From Glandiceps talaboti (lineage: Eukaryota > Hemichordata > Enteropneusta > Spengelidae), in assembly GCF_964340395.1 (NCBI RefSeq), contig NC_135562.1, positions 20,280,626 to 20,344,625 of the forward strand: a stretch of 64,000 nucleotides of DNA, read 5' to 3'. Below are positions 31,811 to 43,900 of this stretch, piece after piece (position 1 is the stretch's first letter; every line of letters begins with the position of its first letter). The notes beneath the pieces are model-generated. The model was not told where the DNA came from and did not search any database. It saw only the letters and a list, made by a program, of their open reading frames with translations. The position numbers and the translations under genes are program-made.

Positions 31811-32475
31811 TAAATTCAAACGAAATTTTAAAGACTTATTCCGTAGGGTAATGGCAAGACCTTATTAGGTTTTAGTAAAAATACCGTGAATATTAATGAG
31901 CAATTTACGTAATTAATGATTTTCTGTAATAAGGTTATATCTCAAGAATGCACGCTTCAAAGTCATTATAACTTGGTACTCACATTTGGGATACCAAAGC
32001 ACACCTGTCCTGAAACTATTACTAATGTAGCTTTTAGTTTGAATAAGTTATTGGCATATTTTTGATTGGCCACAAAAAAGAAAAAAACAGTTTCTCGTCA
32101 GGAAATGTCGTCTAAAGTGGTGCGACTTTATCACCATTTTCTAAAACACAACTGGCTCAATTCAAACGAAATTTATTGCATGTGTTTTGTAGGGTAGTGA
32201 CAAGAACTGATTAGATTTTGGTAAACATCCCAAGAATATTAACGAAAGATTTACATAATTAATGGTTTTCGGTAATTAGTCTATATCTCAAGAATACACA
32301 CTTCAAATTCAATATAATTTGATACATGCATTTGCGATACCAAAGCGCACTTGCTCTGAAAATATTATTGATGTAGCTTATAGTTTTAATAAATTATTGG
32401 CATATTTCTGTAGGCCACTAAAAAGGAAAAAATAGTTTCTCGTCAGGAAATGTTGTCTAAAGTGGTACGACGATG
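31811..32475. repeat. Tandemly duplicated 346-bp insert within LINE 2
   Basis: Two diverged copies, about 31811-32135 and 32157-32475, each start near AATTCAAACGAAATTT and end CAGTTTCTCGTCAGGAAATG or AGTTTCTCGTCAGGAAATG followed by TCTAAAGTGGT(G/A)CGAC. They separate LKEGVIVVPL of the LINE from its NYSAIT block, so the element inserted into, or was captured by, the LINE. A terminal fragment is also found at 7887-7905. Confidence 0.75.
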
Positions 32476-32509
32476 ACTCCTTCCTTAAGTTATTGGGGGA
32501 TATGATTTG

Positions 32510-34310
32510 TCAATAGCATCTGTTGATTAGGGGAAGAAGGTGTTTGGTAGTTATGCTCGAGTTTATTTTTAGGTGTTCGGCTTGTATTCTATGTACGTCA
32601 TTGGCGTTGTTATTAGTGAGTGATTTAATATGATTTGAGAGTTCATATTCAGTAATAGTGAGAGGTTCATGTGTTTTTGTGTACCATAGTGATTCGATAG
32701 CATCAGTGTCTTCATATACCAGGTTATAGTACTCTTCGTTGTAGTGTGGAGAATCAGTTGGAGTAGCAAAATTTACAAAGTGTGAGCTGAAGCTATAAAT
32801 AATGTTTTCCTCGGAGAATGTTTTTGTATTGACTGTGAGTTTACTAATTGCACTGGACTTGGTTTTCCTGTGTGTCTTGATTAGTTTGTAGACTGTTTTC
32901 TTGTCTTCACTATGTGTTTCCATTAGTTTGTTGTATAGAGCGTCTCTTGATACTGCATCTGCTGTTCTGATTGTTTTCCGTACCATTTTACGTGTTAGTC
33001 GTCCATTAATAGTGTTTGGGTTTAGTTCATCAGTTGGTCTTCTGGCTTGTATCCATGTTGTAGCTGCCTGTCTAGCTTCCTTCATTGCTTTAGCAATGTC
33101 TGGGTTCCAAACGTTGACACCTTTCTTTTTGCGTGTTTGTTTTACAATTCGGGATTTATTACTGGCTTGTTTGGCAGCTGTTGTAATGGCAGATATAAAG
33201 GTGTTTGTGTAGACGTCAATATCATAATGACTATCAAGAGTATTGTTTGGATCTGGTAGATACTGTTCAAGTTTCTCACTGTATTTGTCTGTATTGACCG
33301 TTTCCCAGTTGACTTTGTTGGGTAGCTCGTATGTATGTATGTATGTATGTATGTATGTATGTATGTATGTATGTATGTATGTATGTAGGTTTGGATGGAT
33401 AATGTTGTCAGGTTGAATACTTCCAGTTGATGTTTGATGAATATTAACGGTAGCTTCCACAGGAACATGGTCAGATAGATTGTCATAGGTTTCATCATAT
33501 ATTGTGATATTTTGGAGACATTAGTAGTTGTTGAATTTTTGTTCAATCATGTAATCGATTCGGGAGTTGTCGTTTTTGTTTTCATGTCTAAATGTGGTCT
33601 TTTTTGGATAGTTGCTGTGTAGTTTATTTGCTGTACAAATCTTTTGAAATTTCTTGTCATGGAGATTCTTCGGGTTTCTGTGCAGAGAAGCATTTATGTC
33701 ACCAGCAATAATTACTTTGTGAGATGGAAAGAATTTGTTGATAATTTCATTTATTTCGTCAAGTGTAGATTCATATTTGTTTTGACCATTGGTAGAGTTC
33801 CTTAAAGGCATATAGACGTTTATTATACAGACCGGTATTTCACCGTTAATTGTAATCACTCCAATGTTGTTCGAAAATCCAGATGGATATCGACTATGTC
33901 ATCAACTTTATGTGACCATAATGTTGCAATTCCACCATAACCCTGTTGTCTTCGAGTTGGTTTGCTAGGGTCTTTTGTGTCAACAGATTTGCTGAAGACT
34001 TTATAATTGGGAGCAGTTTGATGAAGTTTTTTTTTTATATTCATACAGCCAATGTTCTTGAAGGCAAAGTATGTCAACTGTATTGAGTAACTTGGTGATG
34101 TAGTTAGAGTTTGTTTTAATGTTCTTTACATTGAATGTTGCTAGTTTAATCTGTTGAAGATTGGTATTTCTTGGTTGCTTGTTATATAGAGTGCTGGGAG
34201 AATTACTTTGTTGAGTTTCCCTGTCTTCTTCTGCGTCTTTTCCGATGAGTTTGTCTAAAAATGGTTGTTGGCTTGATTTGACTAATTTATTATGGGTGGT
34301 ACATGCATTG
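32510..34310 (-). pseudogene. LINE 2 endonuclease and RT linker
   Basis: The endonuclease motifs are ATFNVKN (34121-34143), LQEHW (34049-34063, catalytic Glu), GDINAS (33685-33702), SRIDYMI (about 33545-33570) and SDHVPV (33459-33476). The frame is broken in an A-run after LYEYKK (about 34024-34035), near 33856 between LDFRTTLE and ITINGEIPVC, and by TAA after KFNNY (about 33520). The linker frame (32510-33460) is open for 316 codons only because a TACA microsatellite translates as repeated YIHT. Confidence 0.8.
33329..33387. repeat. (GTAT)n microsatellite inside LINE 2 reading frame
   Basis: About 15 units; on the minus strand it encodes (YIHT)n between the endonuclease and RT-linker parts without a stop. 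Confidence 0.95.
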
Positions 34311-34510
34311 TTTCATTATATGGCATGCTAGTTGTGATATTCTCTTGAGTAGTTTTGGTAGACTGCTGATTTTAAACTGGTTGTGTTTCCAGGTGGTAAT
34401 CATTTACTGTTAACTCGTTTCTTCTATTGATGTTAGTGATATTGTTAGATTCATTCTGAGATGTTTCTTGGTAATTTACAGGTCTATCTTGGATTTGTAC
34501 GATTTCATAG

Positions 34511-35035
34511 CAGCGCAGGTATGGGGGAGACAGCACCAACATATAAAAAAAACTACACAGGGTTGAAATACTATCAAAATATACTTTGATAACATCTTGA
34601 CAGTAAGAGAGGAAGAGCTTGAGACTGGGATATGTCCACCTCATGGGGGGGGGGGTCCGAGGGGTCTCCCTCTAGAAGCCCTGGGGGATTTGTACTCTTA
34701 AAGCCAATATTTTGGCTATTCAGACCCTTTCAAGCAATAACTTAATCCATGCTTTACAAGACAGTACCATCAAGTATCAACTGTATTCTTTATAACTTGC
34801 ACTAAGGGTTGAAATATGTTCTTAAAAAGTTAAATGACATCATTATATACATGCAGTAAGGGTCAGCACATCTAATGGTAGTATCATTGGTAGGGGAGAT
34901 TTGGAGTTCAAGGCAATTCAAGACTACCTTGGTAAACATTTCACATCTTTAAAAGACAGTATCATCTAAAATAAGAATAGGGTGAAAATATTTAAGAAAG
35001 GTTTAATACCATTATGACAGTAAAAAGGTTGTTCG
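34511..35035. repeat. Diverged non-coding repeat with G-tract
   Basis: GGTTGAAATA...AACATC..TGACAGTAA-type blocks recur near 34560-34610, 34805-34870 and 34978-35030. A G-tract and GGTCCGAGGGGTCTCCCTCT lie at 34645-34672. It looks like an old dispersed repeat in two to three degenerate units. Confidence 0.4.
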
Positions 35036-35750
35036 TGCATCTGATTGTTGGTTGAATGCAAAAGTGACCTCGGGGGTGACGGAGTCCTTGGCAGAGCTGG
35101 AGTTTTTTGCTTCTATTAAGACAATGTTTAGGTTATTCATAGCCTTTGAGGTAATATTTCCAAGCTTCGAAAAGCCAACGTAAATGTAAGTTTTAAATGA
35201 CTTTCCCATGTCACATAAAAATGGGCCCATAACATTGGTATAGGGGCATTAATTTTGCATGTATAGTAAAGTCACTGGTATGTTAGAGAACTTTAGGTGG
35301 TCATACCTAGTGTATAATAGAAACTAGCTCTGATGAGATGTGGTGATTTGTAGTGTCAATAACATTTAGCATCCAAAATAGAAAGTGTATCAATCCCTTC
35401 TGACAAGTTCATACTGATGAGTAGAAGAATTTAGATTAACTTCTTTTATAAACTATCTATGAAGATTACCATTATAAAACTTTTAAGTTCACTTTTGCCC
35501 CAAACTGAAATATAAGTGAAGCATTGATTGTGAACCAGCCAAGCATTTACATGACATGTTCTGTAACTAGTGTGGTAGCTAGGTAATACATATACATATG
35601 TATATGTATATGCATAGTTATGTGTGAACTAATAAGTAATATTCATGTAAGAAACAGGGACAATCTTGAACAAATATTTACATGTACCACATTTCAGACA
35701 AGGTTATATGACATTGTAGAGAAGGATTTTTTTCTTCCATCACAATCCAA
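35036..35750. other. Intergenic, nothing recognised
   Basis: AT-rich; a palindrome ACATATACATATGTATATGT occurs near 35591. No gene is supported. Confidence 0.4.
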
Positions 35751-35754
35751 AATA

Positions 35755-35865
35755 CAATGACCCCCCCCCCATCCACAATTTTCAAAACAACATGACCCCC
35801 CCCCCCCATTTCAAAAAACAGGGTGACCCCCTACAAATCCACCCCACCCCAGGGTGAAGAAACTG
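35755..35865. repeat. Spaced C-tract repeat (ATGACCCCCC)
   Basis: AATGACCCCCCCCCC, CATGACCCCCCCCCC and GTGACCCCCTACA modules about 40 bp apart; probably a further eroded relative of the GGGGAGGGTCA module family in reverse orientation. Confidence 0.55.
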
Positions 35866-35903
35866 ACCGATCCCTACATATTCAAAATGGCCTCAAATTA
35901 TCA

Positions 35904-36090
35904 ATTGTGGCTAACTGAGTTTCACTGACAAGGTACTGTACCCTTCAAATGTCATCTGAAATTGTGACATGAGTTTCACTAACAAAAGTACATGTACTGT
36001 ACACTTCAAATATCATTTAAAATTGTGGCTAACTGAGTTTCACTGACTAATTACTGTATACTTCAAAAGTCACTAGAATTGTGGCTACAA
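35904..36090. repeat. Tandem repeat of about 58-61 bp, three units
   Basis: Units start ATTGTGGCTAACTGAGTTTC and continue ACTG..TACTGTA.CCTTCAAATG. They begin at about 35904, 35961, 36022 and a partial at 36078. Confidence 0.75.
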
Positions 36091-36094
36091 AGTG

Positions 36095-36450
36095 AAAGTA
36101 TTGTTATACCAAATCAGGCTTTCTTCTGAATCTTCAAAGGGATATATGGCTGAAAGACCAATCTGTCTTTCCATATCATCAAAGATTTATCTATTGTCAT
36201 GTTGTTGGGGATGCATACACCCTCAAACATGTTGAGTAAATGGTCAAGCAGTGGCCAGACATTGAACAGTTGATCTCTGTCATTAGCTTGAGATTCTGGA
36301 TGATTTTAATTGGAAAAAACTGATTGCAGTAGTGGAAAATGATTCCTTGGCATGACAAAATCAAACGAGGGTGGTTCAAACATGGGGTCAGTGAACCAAT
36401 ACATAGCTAGGTTTTTTATGATACCAATCAGCAAAATGTGTTTGCATGAC
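36095..36450 (-). pseudogene. piggyBac-type transposase fragment
   Basis: One frame reads AMYWFTDPMFEPPSFDFVMP, RNHFPLLQSVFSN, stop TAA (36306-36308), NHPESQANDRDQLFNVWPLL, DHLLNMFEGVCIPNNMTIDK and SLMIWKDRLVFQPYIPLK. This is the conserved core of the piggyBac/PGBD DDE transposase (M-x-R-x2-F; IDES-x-W-x-GR-x-F-x2-YIP-x-K in family members). The first catalytic Asp is kept (TID), but the usual Glu after it is Lys and the GR is DR. Another stop follows near 36118. Only about 115 codons remain; no terminal repeats were found. Confidence 0.75.
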
Positions 36451-36630
36451 AAGATAGTAAATCTTCATTAATGAATAACTGAAAATAATCAATGGGCTTG
36501 AAATTGGTAGATTCAACTTGTAGACGTGGTACAGCTGTTAATTGGTGTAGTTGTTATTGTTCGTTGGTTGTTACAGTCCAACCTAAATTGGGAAGACACC
36601 AAGGTGTATTGTAACGAACATGTTGTTGTT

Positions 36631-36795
36631 ATTGTCCTCCTCATCACCACCATCACCACTACCATTACCAGGACCATCATCACCAACATCATCACAAACA
36701 TCACTCACCACCACCATCAGTACTGCCATCAAACTTTCCACCAGCAGCACAACAATACGCATCATCACCCCAACCACCATTGGCACCACAACTGC
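36631..36795. repeat. (CAC/CAT)n-rich trinucleotide tract
   Basis: Degenerate CACCA and CATCA units; several frames stay open on both strands for compositional reasons only. Confidence 0.85.
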
Positions 36796-37016
36796 CATAT
36801 ACATTTACATGTATATTCTGTAGACATGTATAGAAGTTAATTGTATAACTATTAATTCTCACAATCTAGATAAAAAGTACAACAATTCCAGGGAATGCAG
36901 CAAACATGTTGAAAAATTTCAGTAAAATATGACAGGGTTTTCATTGCATGCTGGCAGAGTTTTCTACAGACTGTTTCCATTCAAATTCAATCAATTTATT
37001 TAATTGTTACTTTTTT

Positions 37017-37030
37017 ATTTATGTATTTGT

Positions 37031-37077
<47 letters not shown>

Positions 37078-37079
37078 TT
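37017..37079. repeat. (TTTA)n microsatellite
   Basis: About 15 TTTA units. Confidence 0.95.
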
Positions 37080-37690
37080 ACACTTCATCACAGAAAGTCA
37101 AAATTATGCAATAATACAAACAAATAACAATAGACTACAACAAGACAGAAAAATCATACGTATACCAAAGACGCAAGCAAACAATAAAAAGACAGCCTGT
37201 AATTTGTAAATGGAATAGGAAACAGGTGCCATACACCTCTATCAATGTCATGTTTTGATATTGGTTTCATGTGATTAGAATTGCAACTACCATTTTGATG
37301 TCAATATAAATAAGTAGTACTAAGAACACTACTACCACAAACACTACATCAACAATCATAGCAAATAATTTTACATTCATTATAATTTACCTCTTCATTA
37401 TCTTACTGTGCGCTGGGGCTTTTTTTTCTGCATGCATTCAATTCTACACTACCATTTAAATGTCACTTTCACAGTTTCAGAAACATCATCATTAATCATG
37501 TATACATATCACTGTCTTTGTCACTGGAATCACTGTTACTGTCATGAAAACTATCACCCTTTCTGTGTCGCTACCATCTCCCATCTCTAATAATGTGCAA
37601 AGTATAATGCGTACTTATCTGTGGCCGTCTAGCCATGCCAGTGATAAACTCACGCCGTGACTTAAAACGTGGAATCTCCAAAATGGCCGA
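37080..37690. other. Intergenic, nothing recognised
   Basis: AT-rich, without a credible reading frame. Confidence 0.4.
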
Positions 37691-37695
37691 CTCAT

Positions 37696-37747
<52 letters not shown>
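37696..37747. repeat. (CAA)n microsatellite
   Basis: Pure CAA units. Confidence 0.95.
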
Positions 37748-39115
37748 CAGAACATAACCTCGAGGTCATATGTTAGAATATTTAGGTGCCCTCGTAGGTG
37801 GAAAGTGTAATATTATAAGATTAAATGGTCGTAGAGGACAATGGTAGCTTGACAGCTTACATGCATGCAAAGAAATGATCGAAAACGAGACTTTGAAGTT
37901 GTTTAAACTAAACAGGGTTGTTTAAACAACTCATAGGGTAGATCAGATTTCAGGAAATGTTGCTACAAAATGGTCATGATAATTACACCAAATTTGGTAT
38001 GAAAGTAGAGTTTGGCCTATGATTAAGTTATTGCCATTTGCATAAATTAAAAATGGCCACCTATTCAAGATGGTCACCATGATCATTGAATATTTTACAG
38101 TAGATTAATAAAATATGTAAGTGTACTTTCTAAACTAAAATCAGGACATTGGGTAGGAATGATGATACCAGTCATCTTGTATGAATTAAAAAACAGTCGC
38201 TTTGCAAAATTGGTTTAATAGTAGACTAAAGAAGTGTTCCATTTGATAAATATAAGCAAACAATTTGGCAGGGGTGTACATGTAGAAGTTATTTTTTCTT
38301 ACTAATAATGTTAGATATATAATAGTTTGAATGAATCAAAAATAGCTGAGATTTTGAAAATTGTTTAAACATATATTTGGTGGATTACAGTCTATTGTGT
38401 TGGTTTTAATAATAAAAAATAATAGAAGTAAAAAAACAATCATATTTCAAGTGAACCAGTACAATATGCAAACTGTTCTGTATGAATTCAATTGACTGTC
38501 TATCTGGGTGTTTGAAAACAATACACATGGCGGCCATTTTCTAAAGAATGTTGGCCATTGTAAATTTATTCTCATGATCAATTTATCCAAAATCTGCACA
38601 TATCCACTGGACTTAAATTTGTACATGTCAAGTTGATAAGAATCTATTTTGAGCAGCTTTTTCTCTATATCCGATAATCAGTTTTCATTTAGTGTTCGCA
38701 ATACCTCACTGGAAGTCGGTAATATATAATTTCAAATTTGTAATGCCAAGTTGATAGTGGTCCTTTTGTATTTTTTAGGAGACTTTTTGGAAATTTTGTT
38801 CAAAATTGATATTGCATATAACCAGCTTCTGTGATATTTACATGTGCATGTACCTTGGTTAACGGTGGAGGAAGAGGGGGGGGGGGGTCTACTTAGATTT
38901 GTTCATACCAACTTGATAGATGTAGTTTTCTTTTCTGTGGCAGATATTGGGTGTAATTTGTCATTCACTGGAATATTAATGAATGTCATCATGAATGATA
39001 TCAATAGTAGTAAACAATTTTCACCACTTATTGCATGAAGAAAATATTTTTCAAGCCATAAGCTAATAATGATTATATTATATCATGCTACTATGCGCCA
39101 TTCTGATTGGATAAT
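37748..39115. other. Old AT-rich repeat-like region
   Basis: Recurring phrases such as AAAATGGCC.CC, TTGTATGAATTAAAAA and GCATAAATTAAAAATGGCC suggest very old degenerate repeats. A G-tract lies at 38876-38887. No gene is supported. Confidence 0.35.
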
Positions 39116-39118
39116 AAC

Positions 39119-39161
39119 TGTGGTAAAATCCCATTTTACCACGGCTGGCAGTGGTAAAATG
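39119..39161. repeat. Alternating complementary motif (two competing hairpins)
   Basis: GTGGTAAAAT (39120-39129), ATTTTACCAC (39133-39142) and GTGGTAAAAT again (39151-39160). The middle block can pair with either flank, giving mutually exclusive hairpins with 3- and 8-base loops. Confidence 0.75.
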
Positions 39162-39300
39162 GGCCCCTAAACTAGCATATGAATAGTACATACAAGCTGA
39201 ATGTGTTCGTTCTTATACCAATAAGTTAACACTTCACCAGAGTAATAAGGTGTGTCAGGTATCCTGTACAATAGTTTGGGTTACAGTAGTCCAAATAATT

Positions 39301-39342
39301 CCACTGATGACCTTGCGATCGAAAGCAACGATCGATCAGTGG
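39301..39342. repeat. Two-tier hairpin
   Basis: CCACTGAT ... ATCAGTGG outer arms and CGATCG ... CGATCG inner arms. It superficially contains CTGATGA and CGAAA but does not fold as a hammerhead. Confidence 0.6.
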
Positions 39343-39965
39343 CTTCAACATCACTGATAAGGTACAAGTTCTCCCCATGCAACGAACCTCAGCGTCCTAC
39401 TCTGGTTACGCGTTGAATCAAGCAACACCGAGTCAACTTTTAACCATCATCAGTCAAGGTGCGTCAGGATTATTTCGAAACTGTACATTTTCAGGTTCGG
39501 TCAATGTTCAATTTGTTACCCATTAAATTAAAGTAGACTGTGTAACGTCGCGTCTCTGATTTACTGTCTCGCGCTTTCTCCGATTCAACGCCGAGACATC
39601 TATTTTTAGCGGTGTACAAGATTGTATTGTTCTTATGAAAATATCCAAACAAAATTGTTACTTTCTTTGACCTCTTGCCCCCTTTTCTTTGTTGCTAGTT
39701 TTCAACGCGTTTTCGTTATGCATTATATGATGTAAATAAAGCAATTTATCAATGCAATGCAATGCATTGCAATGCAGTGTATGGTTGTGTTCATGCAGTG
39801 TGTGTGGGGGCTACATGAACGTATCCACTCATTAAAATATGCTCGTTCCCGACGATCTATTACCGACGATCTTTTTCTGTACGTGCGAATTCGCCTTTTC
39901 GGGCATATAAATAACCACAGAATCACATTTAGAAGAAATATACACACATTTTGATACAATATAAT

Positions 39966-40107
39966 AGCAATAACTCCCGCCGAAGGCGGGTATACACTCG
40001 AATTTGGTACAATTCGCTCCATATAGCACTCGCCATTCGGCTCGTGCTATATGTCGCGAATTATACCAAAATCTCGTGTATACCCGCCTTCGGCGGGGGT
40101 TATTGCT
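39966..40107. mobile_element. 142-bp foldback element
   Basis: The left arm AGCAATAACTCCCGCCGAAG...GTATACAC pairs with the right arm GTGTATACCCGCCTTCGGCG...TTATTGCT; the inner arms are CATATAGCAC / GTGCTATATG around a 14-base loop. Flanking TAAT on both sides could be a 4-bp target duplication. It has no coding capacity and is distinct from the 804-947 family. Confidence 0.75.
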
Positions 40108-40203
40108 TAATTAGAGGTAGGTTTAGTAGGGAAGATTTTGACCTAGTTTATATGTGATGTTGACCTGGGAACCACAAAACCATTCACCTATTGATATTTT
40201 ATA

Positions 40204-40240
40204 GCACAGCACAGCACAGCACAGCAGAGCACAGCACAGC
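40204..40240. repeat. (AGCAC)n pentanucleotide repeat
   Basis: Seven units with one AGAGC variant. Confidence 0.9.
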
Positions 40241-40593
40241 ATAGTTAAACTACTTCGAGACAATGCTCATTCATTCATACAACATGGCAACATCAAATAT
40301 TCACTTTGACCGTTTTTTGTACCATTAATGGAACAAAGTTATTTTTTTTAAAATGGCATAGATAGTTTGAATACTGGGTCACTTGTTTTATTATAAATAC
40401 AGAAAGTGATATGTGCAAAATTAAGCAAGTATTAAAATACAAACACTATATCAAATCCAGTCTGCAGGGCATGTCACTTCTCCATACATTGCAATATTAC
40501 AATATATGCATTGAAAGTCTGATTATTATGTTTTACTTGTGATTACAAAAGTATTACATTACCCATTTGGTTACACATCCCTTCCTGCTTCAA

Positions 40594-40693
40594 CAATTAC
40601 AATATTCTCAAGATATATATTTATCCATTCAACTTCTATTGTTCAATTACAATATTCTCAAGATATATATTTATCCATTCAACTTTTATTATT
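40594..40693 (+). repeat. 50-bp tandem duplication
   Basis: CAATTACAATATTCTCAAGA...TTCAACTT occurs twice with a 50-bp period and one or two changes. Confidence 0.9.
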
Positions 40694-40819
40694 GAAATAT
40701 TAAATTTCTCAATATCTTTCTTTTACAACAGACAAAACTACACCAACCTTGCCGCATGGAAATAATGCATTTGAAGAAAGATTATGATCAGCACAAAGTA
40801 AGTTTGAAATTTCTATTTT

Positions 40820-40970
40820 TCCATACCCATTATCAATTCTCCATTCTCCTCATCACACCATATTTCTCATTTCACACCATTTCTTATCACCATTCATATT
40901 TCCTATTCCCCCACCCCTCATCACCATTCATATTCCATCCTTTCTCATCGCTTTTCATATTCCCTTTTAT
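40820..40970. other. Pyrimidine-rich left border of the satellite
   Basis: CTCATCACCATTCATATT-type imperfect units and poly-pyrimidine runs lead directly into the first degenerate satellite unit. Confidence 0.5.
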
Positions 40971-43900
40971 ATGAAACGCCAGAGATGCATAGCAAGATGC
41001 AAGATGGATACCAAGACCCAAGATCGATACCAAGACCAATAATGCATATACCTAGACCCAAGATGGATAGCAAGACCAAATATGGATAGCAACACCCAGA
41101 ATTTCAATACATTACAATATCATATTGAAAATATAAATTACTAAACTATTGTTTTTAGATTCTCTTTCATATGGAACACCCGAGATGGATAGCAAGACCC
41201 AAGATGGAGTACCAAGACCCAAGATGGATAGCAAGACCCTAGATGGATGGATGTGATTACCAATCTCAAGGCAGACGTAAGTTAATAAGTGTCTTATAAA
41301 GTCCTTTTACCTGATATTAATTAGTATTACACATAGGAACATTAGAAGTTAGAAACATTTGCTTTAGCTATCATGACTGCAGCGTGTAGCAAAATTTGAG
41401 TACATAACAATATCATATTGAAAATATAAATTGCTAAACTATTTTGTTTAATTCTCTTTAATATGGAACACCCGAGATGAATACCAATACCCAAGATGTA
41501 TTACCAATACCCAAGATGGAGTACCAAGACCCAAGATGGAAAGCAAGACCCAAGATGGATGGATGTGATTACCAATCTCAAGGCAGACGTAAGCTACTAA
41601 TTGTATTATAAAGTCCTTTTACCTGATATTAATTAGTATTACACATAGGAACATTTCAAGTTAGAAACATTTGCTTTAGCTATCATGACTGCAGCGTGTA
41701 GCAAAATTCGAATACATTGCAATATCATATTGTAAGTATAAATTGCTAAACTATTTTGTTTAATTCTCTTTCATATGGAACACCCGAGATGGATAGCAAG
41801 ACCCAAGATGGAGTACCAAGACCCAAGATGGAAAGCAAGACCCAAGATGGATGGATGTGATTACCAATCTCAAGGCAGACGTAAGTTACTAATTGTCTTA
41901 TAAAGTCCTTTTACCTGATATTAATTAGTATTACACATAGGAACATTAGAAGTTAGAAACATTTGCTTTAGCTATCATGACTGCAGCGTGTAGCAAAATT
42001 CGAATACATTACAATGTCATATTGTAAGTATAAATTGCTAAACTATTTTGTTTAATTCTCTTTCATATGGAACACCCGAGATGGAGAGCAAGACCCAAGA
42101 TGGAGTACCAAGACCCAAGATGGAAAGCAAGACCCAAGATGGATGGATGTGATTACCAATCTCAAGGCAGACGTAAGTTACTAATTGTCTTATAAAGTCC
42201 TTTTACCTGATATTAATTAGTATTACACATAGGAAGAATAGAAGTTAGAAACATTTGCTTTAGCTATCATGACTGCAGCGTGTAGCAAAATTTGAATACA
42301 TTACAATGTCATATTGAAAATATAAATTGCTAAACTATTTTGTTTAACTCTCTTTCATATGGAACACCCGAGATGGATAGCAAGACCCAAGATGGAGTAC
42401 CAAGACCCAAGATGGATACCAAGACCCTAGATGGATGGATGTGATTACCAATCTCAAGGCAGACGTAAGTTACTAATTGTCTTATAAAGTCCTTTTACCT
42501 GATATTAATTAGTATTACACATAGGAACATTAGAATTTAGAAACATTTGCTTTAGCTATCATGACTGCAGCGTGTAGCAAAATTTGAATACATTACAATG
42601 TCATATTGTAAGTATAAATTGCTAAACTATTTTGTTTAATTCTCTTTCATATGGAACACCCGAGATGGATAGCAAGATCCAAGATGGAGTACCAAGACCC
42701 AAGATGGAAAGCAAGACCCAAGATGGATGGATGTGATTACCAATCTCAAGGCAGACGTAAGTTACTAATTGTATTATAAAGTCCTTTTACCTGATATTAA
42801 TTAGTATTACACATAGGAACATTAGAAGTTAGAAACATTTGCTTTAGCTATCATGACTGCAGCGTGTAGCAAAATTTGAATACATTACAATATCATATTG
42901 AAAATATAAATTGCTAAACTATTTTGTTTAATTCTCTTTCATATGGAACACCCGAGATGGATAGCAAGACCCAAGATGGAGTACCAAGACCCAAGATGGA
43001 AAGCAAGACCCAAGATGGATGGATGTGATTACCAATCTCAAGGCAGACGTAAGTTAATAATTGTCTTATAAAGTCCTTTTACCTGATATTAATTAGTATT
43101 ACACATAGGAACATTAGAAGTTAGAAACATTTGCTTTAGCTATCATGACTGCAGCGTGTAGCAAAATTTGAATACATTACAATATCATATTGAAAAAAAA
43201 AAATTGCTAAACTATTTTGTTTAATTCTCTTTCATATGGAACACCCGAGATGGATAGCAAGACCCAAGATGGAGTACCAAGACCCAAGATGGAAAGCAAG
43301 ACCCAAGATGGATGGATGTGATTACCAATCTCAAGGCAGACGTAAGTTAATAATTGTCTTATAAAGTCTTTTTAGCTGATATTAATTAGTATTACACATA
43401 GGAAGAATAGAAGTTAGAAACATTTGCTTTAGCTATCATGACTGCAGCGTGTAGCAAAATTCAAATACATTACAATGTCATATTGTAAGTATAAATTGCT
43501 AAACTATTTTGTTTAATTCTCTTTCATATGGAACACCCGAGATGGACAGCAAGACCCAAGATGGAGTACCAAGACCCTAGATGGAAAGCAAGACCCAAGA
43601 TAGATGGATGTGATTACCAATCTCAAGGCAGACGTAAGTTAATAATTGTTTTATAAAGTCCTTTTACCTGATATTAATTAGTATTACACATAGGAAGAAT
43701 AGAAGTTAGAAACATTTGCTTTAGCTATCATGACTGCAGCGTGTAGCAAAATTTGAATACATTACAATGTCATATTGAAAATATAAATTGCTAAACTATT
43801 TTGTTTAACTCTCTTTCATATGGAACACCCGAGATGGATAGCAAGACCCAAGATGGAGTACCAAGACCCAAGATGGATACCAAGACCCTAGATGGATGGA

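Larger units (their letters stand above)
30110..34510 (-). mobile_element. Non-LTR retrotransposon (LINE 2), near full-length but broken and interrupted
   Basis: The minus-strand order is an N-terminal extension (TLYNKQPRNTNLQQIK), AP-type endonuclease (34150-33459), a linker carrying a TACA microsatellite, an RT N-terminal region (to 32510), a 700-bp tandem insertion (31811-32475), RT core (31790-31189), C-terminal domain (30960-30600) and a CCHC-like finger (30317-30275). It differs from LINE 1 in sequence and in its C-terminal domain (DEAIYLLSGLRSIEAEIDLK). Many frameshifts plus a motif C change (FADN for FADD) mean it is inactive. The clade is not assigned. Confidence 0.8.

Noticed and set aside
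39301-39342. Hammerhead-like CTGATGA ... CGAAA
   Set aside because: The bases between the two core blocks cannot form stem II; the sequence folds as a different two-tier hairpin.
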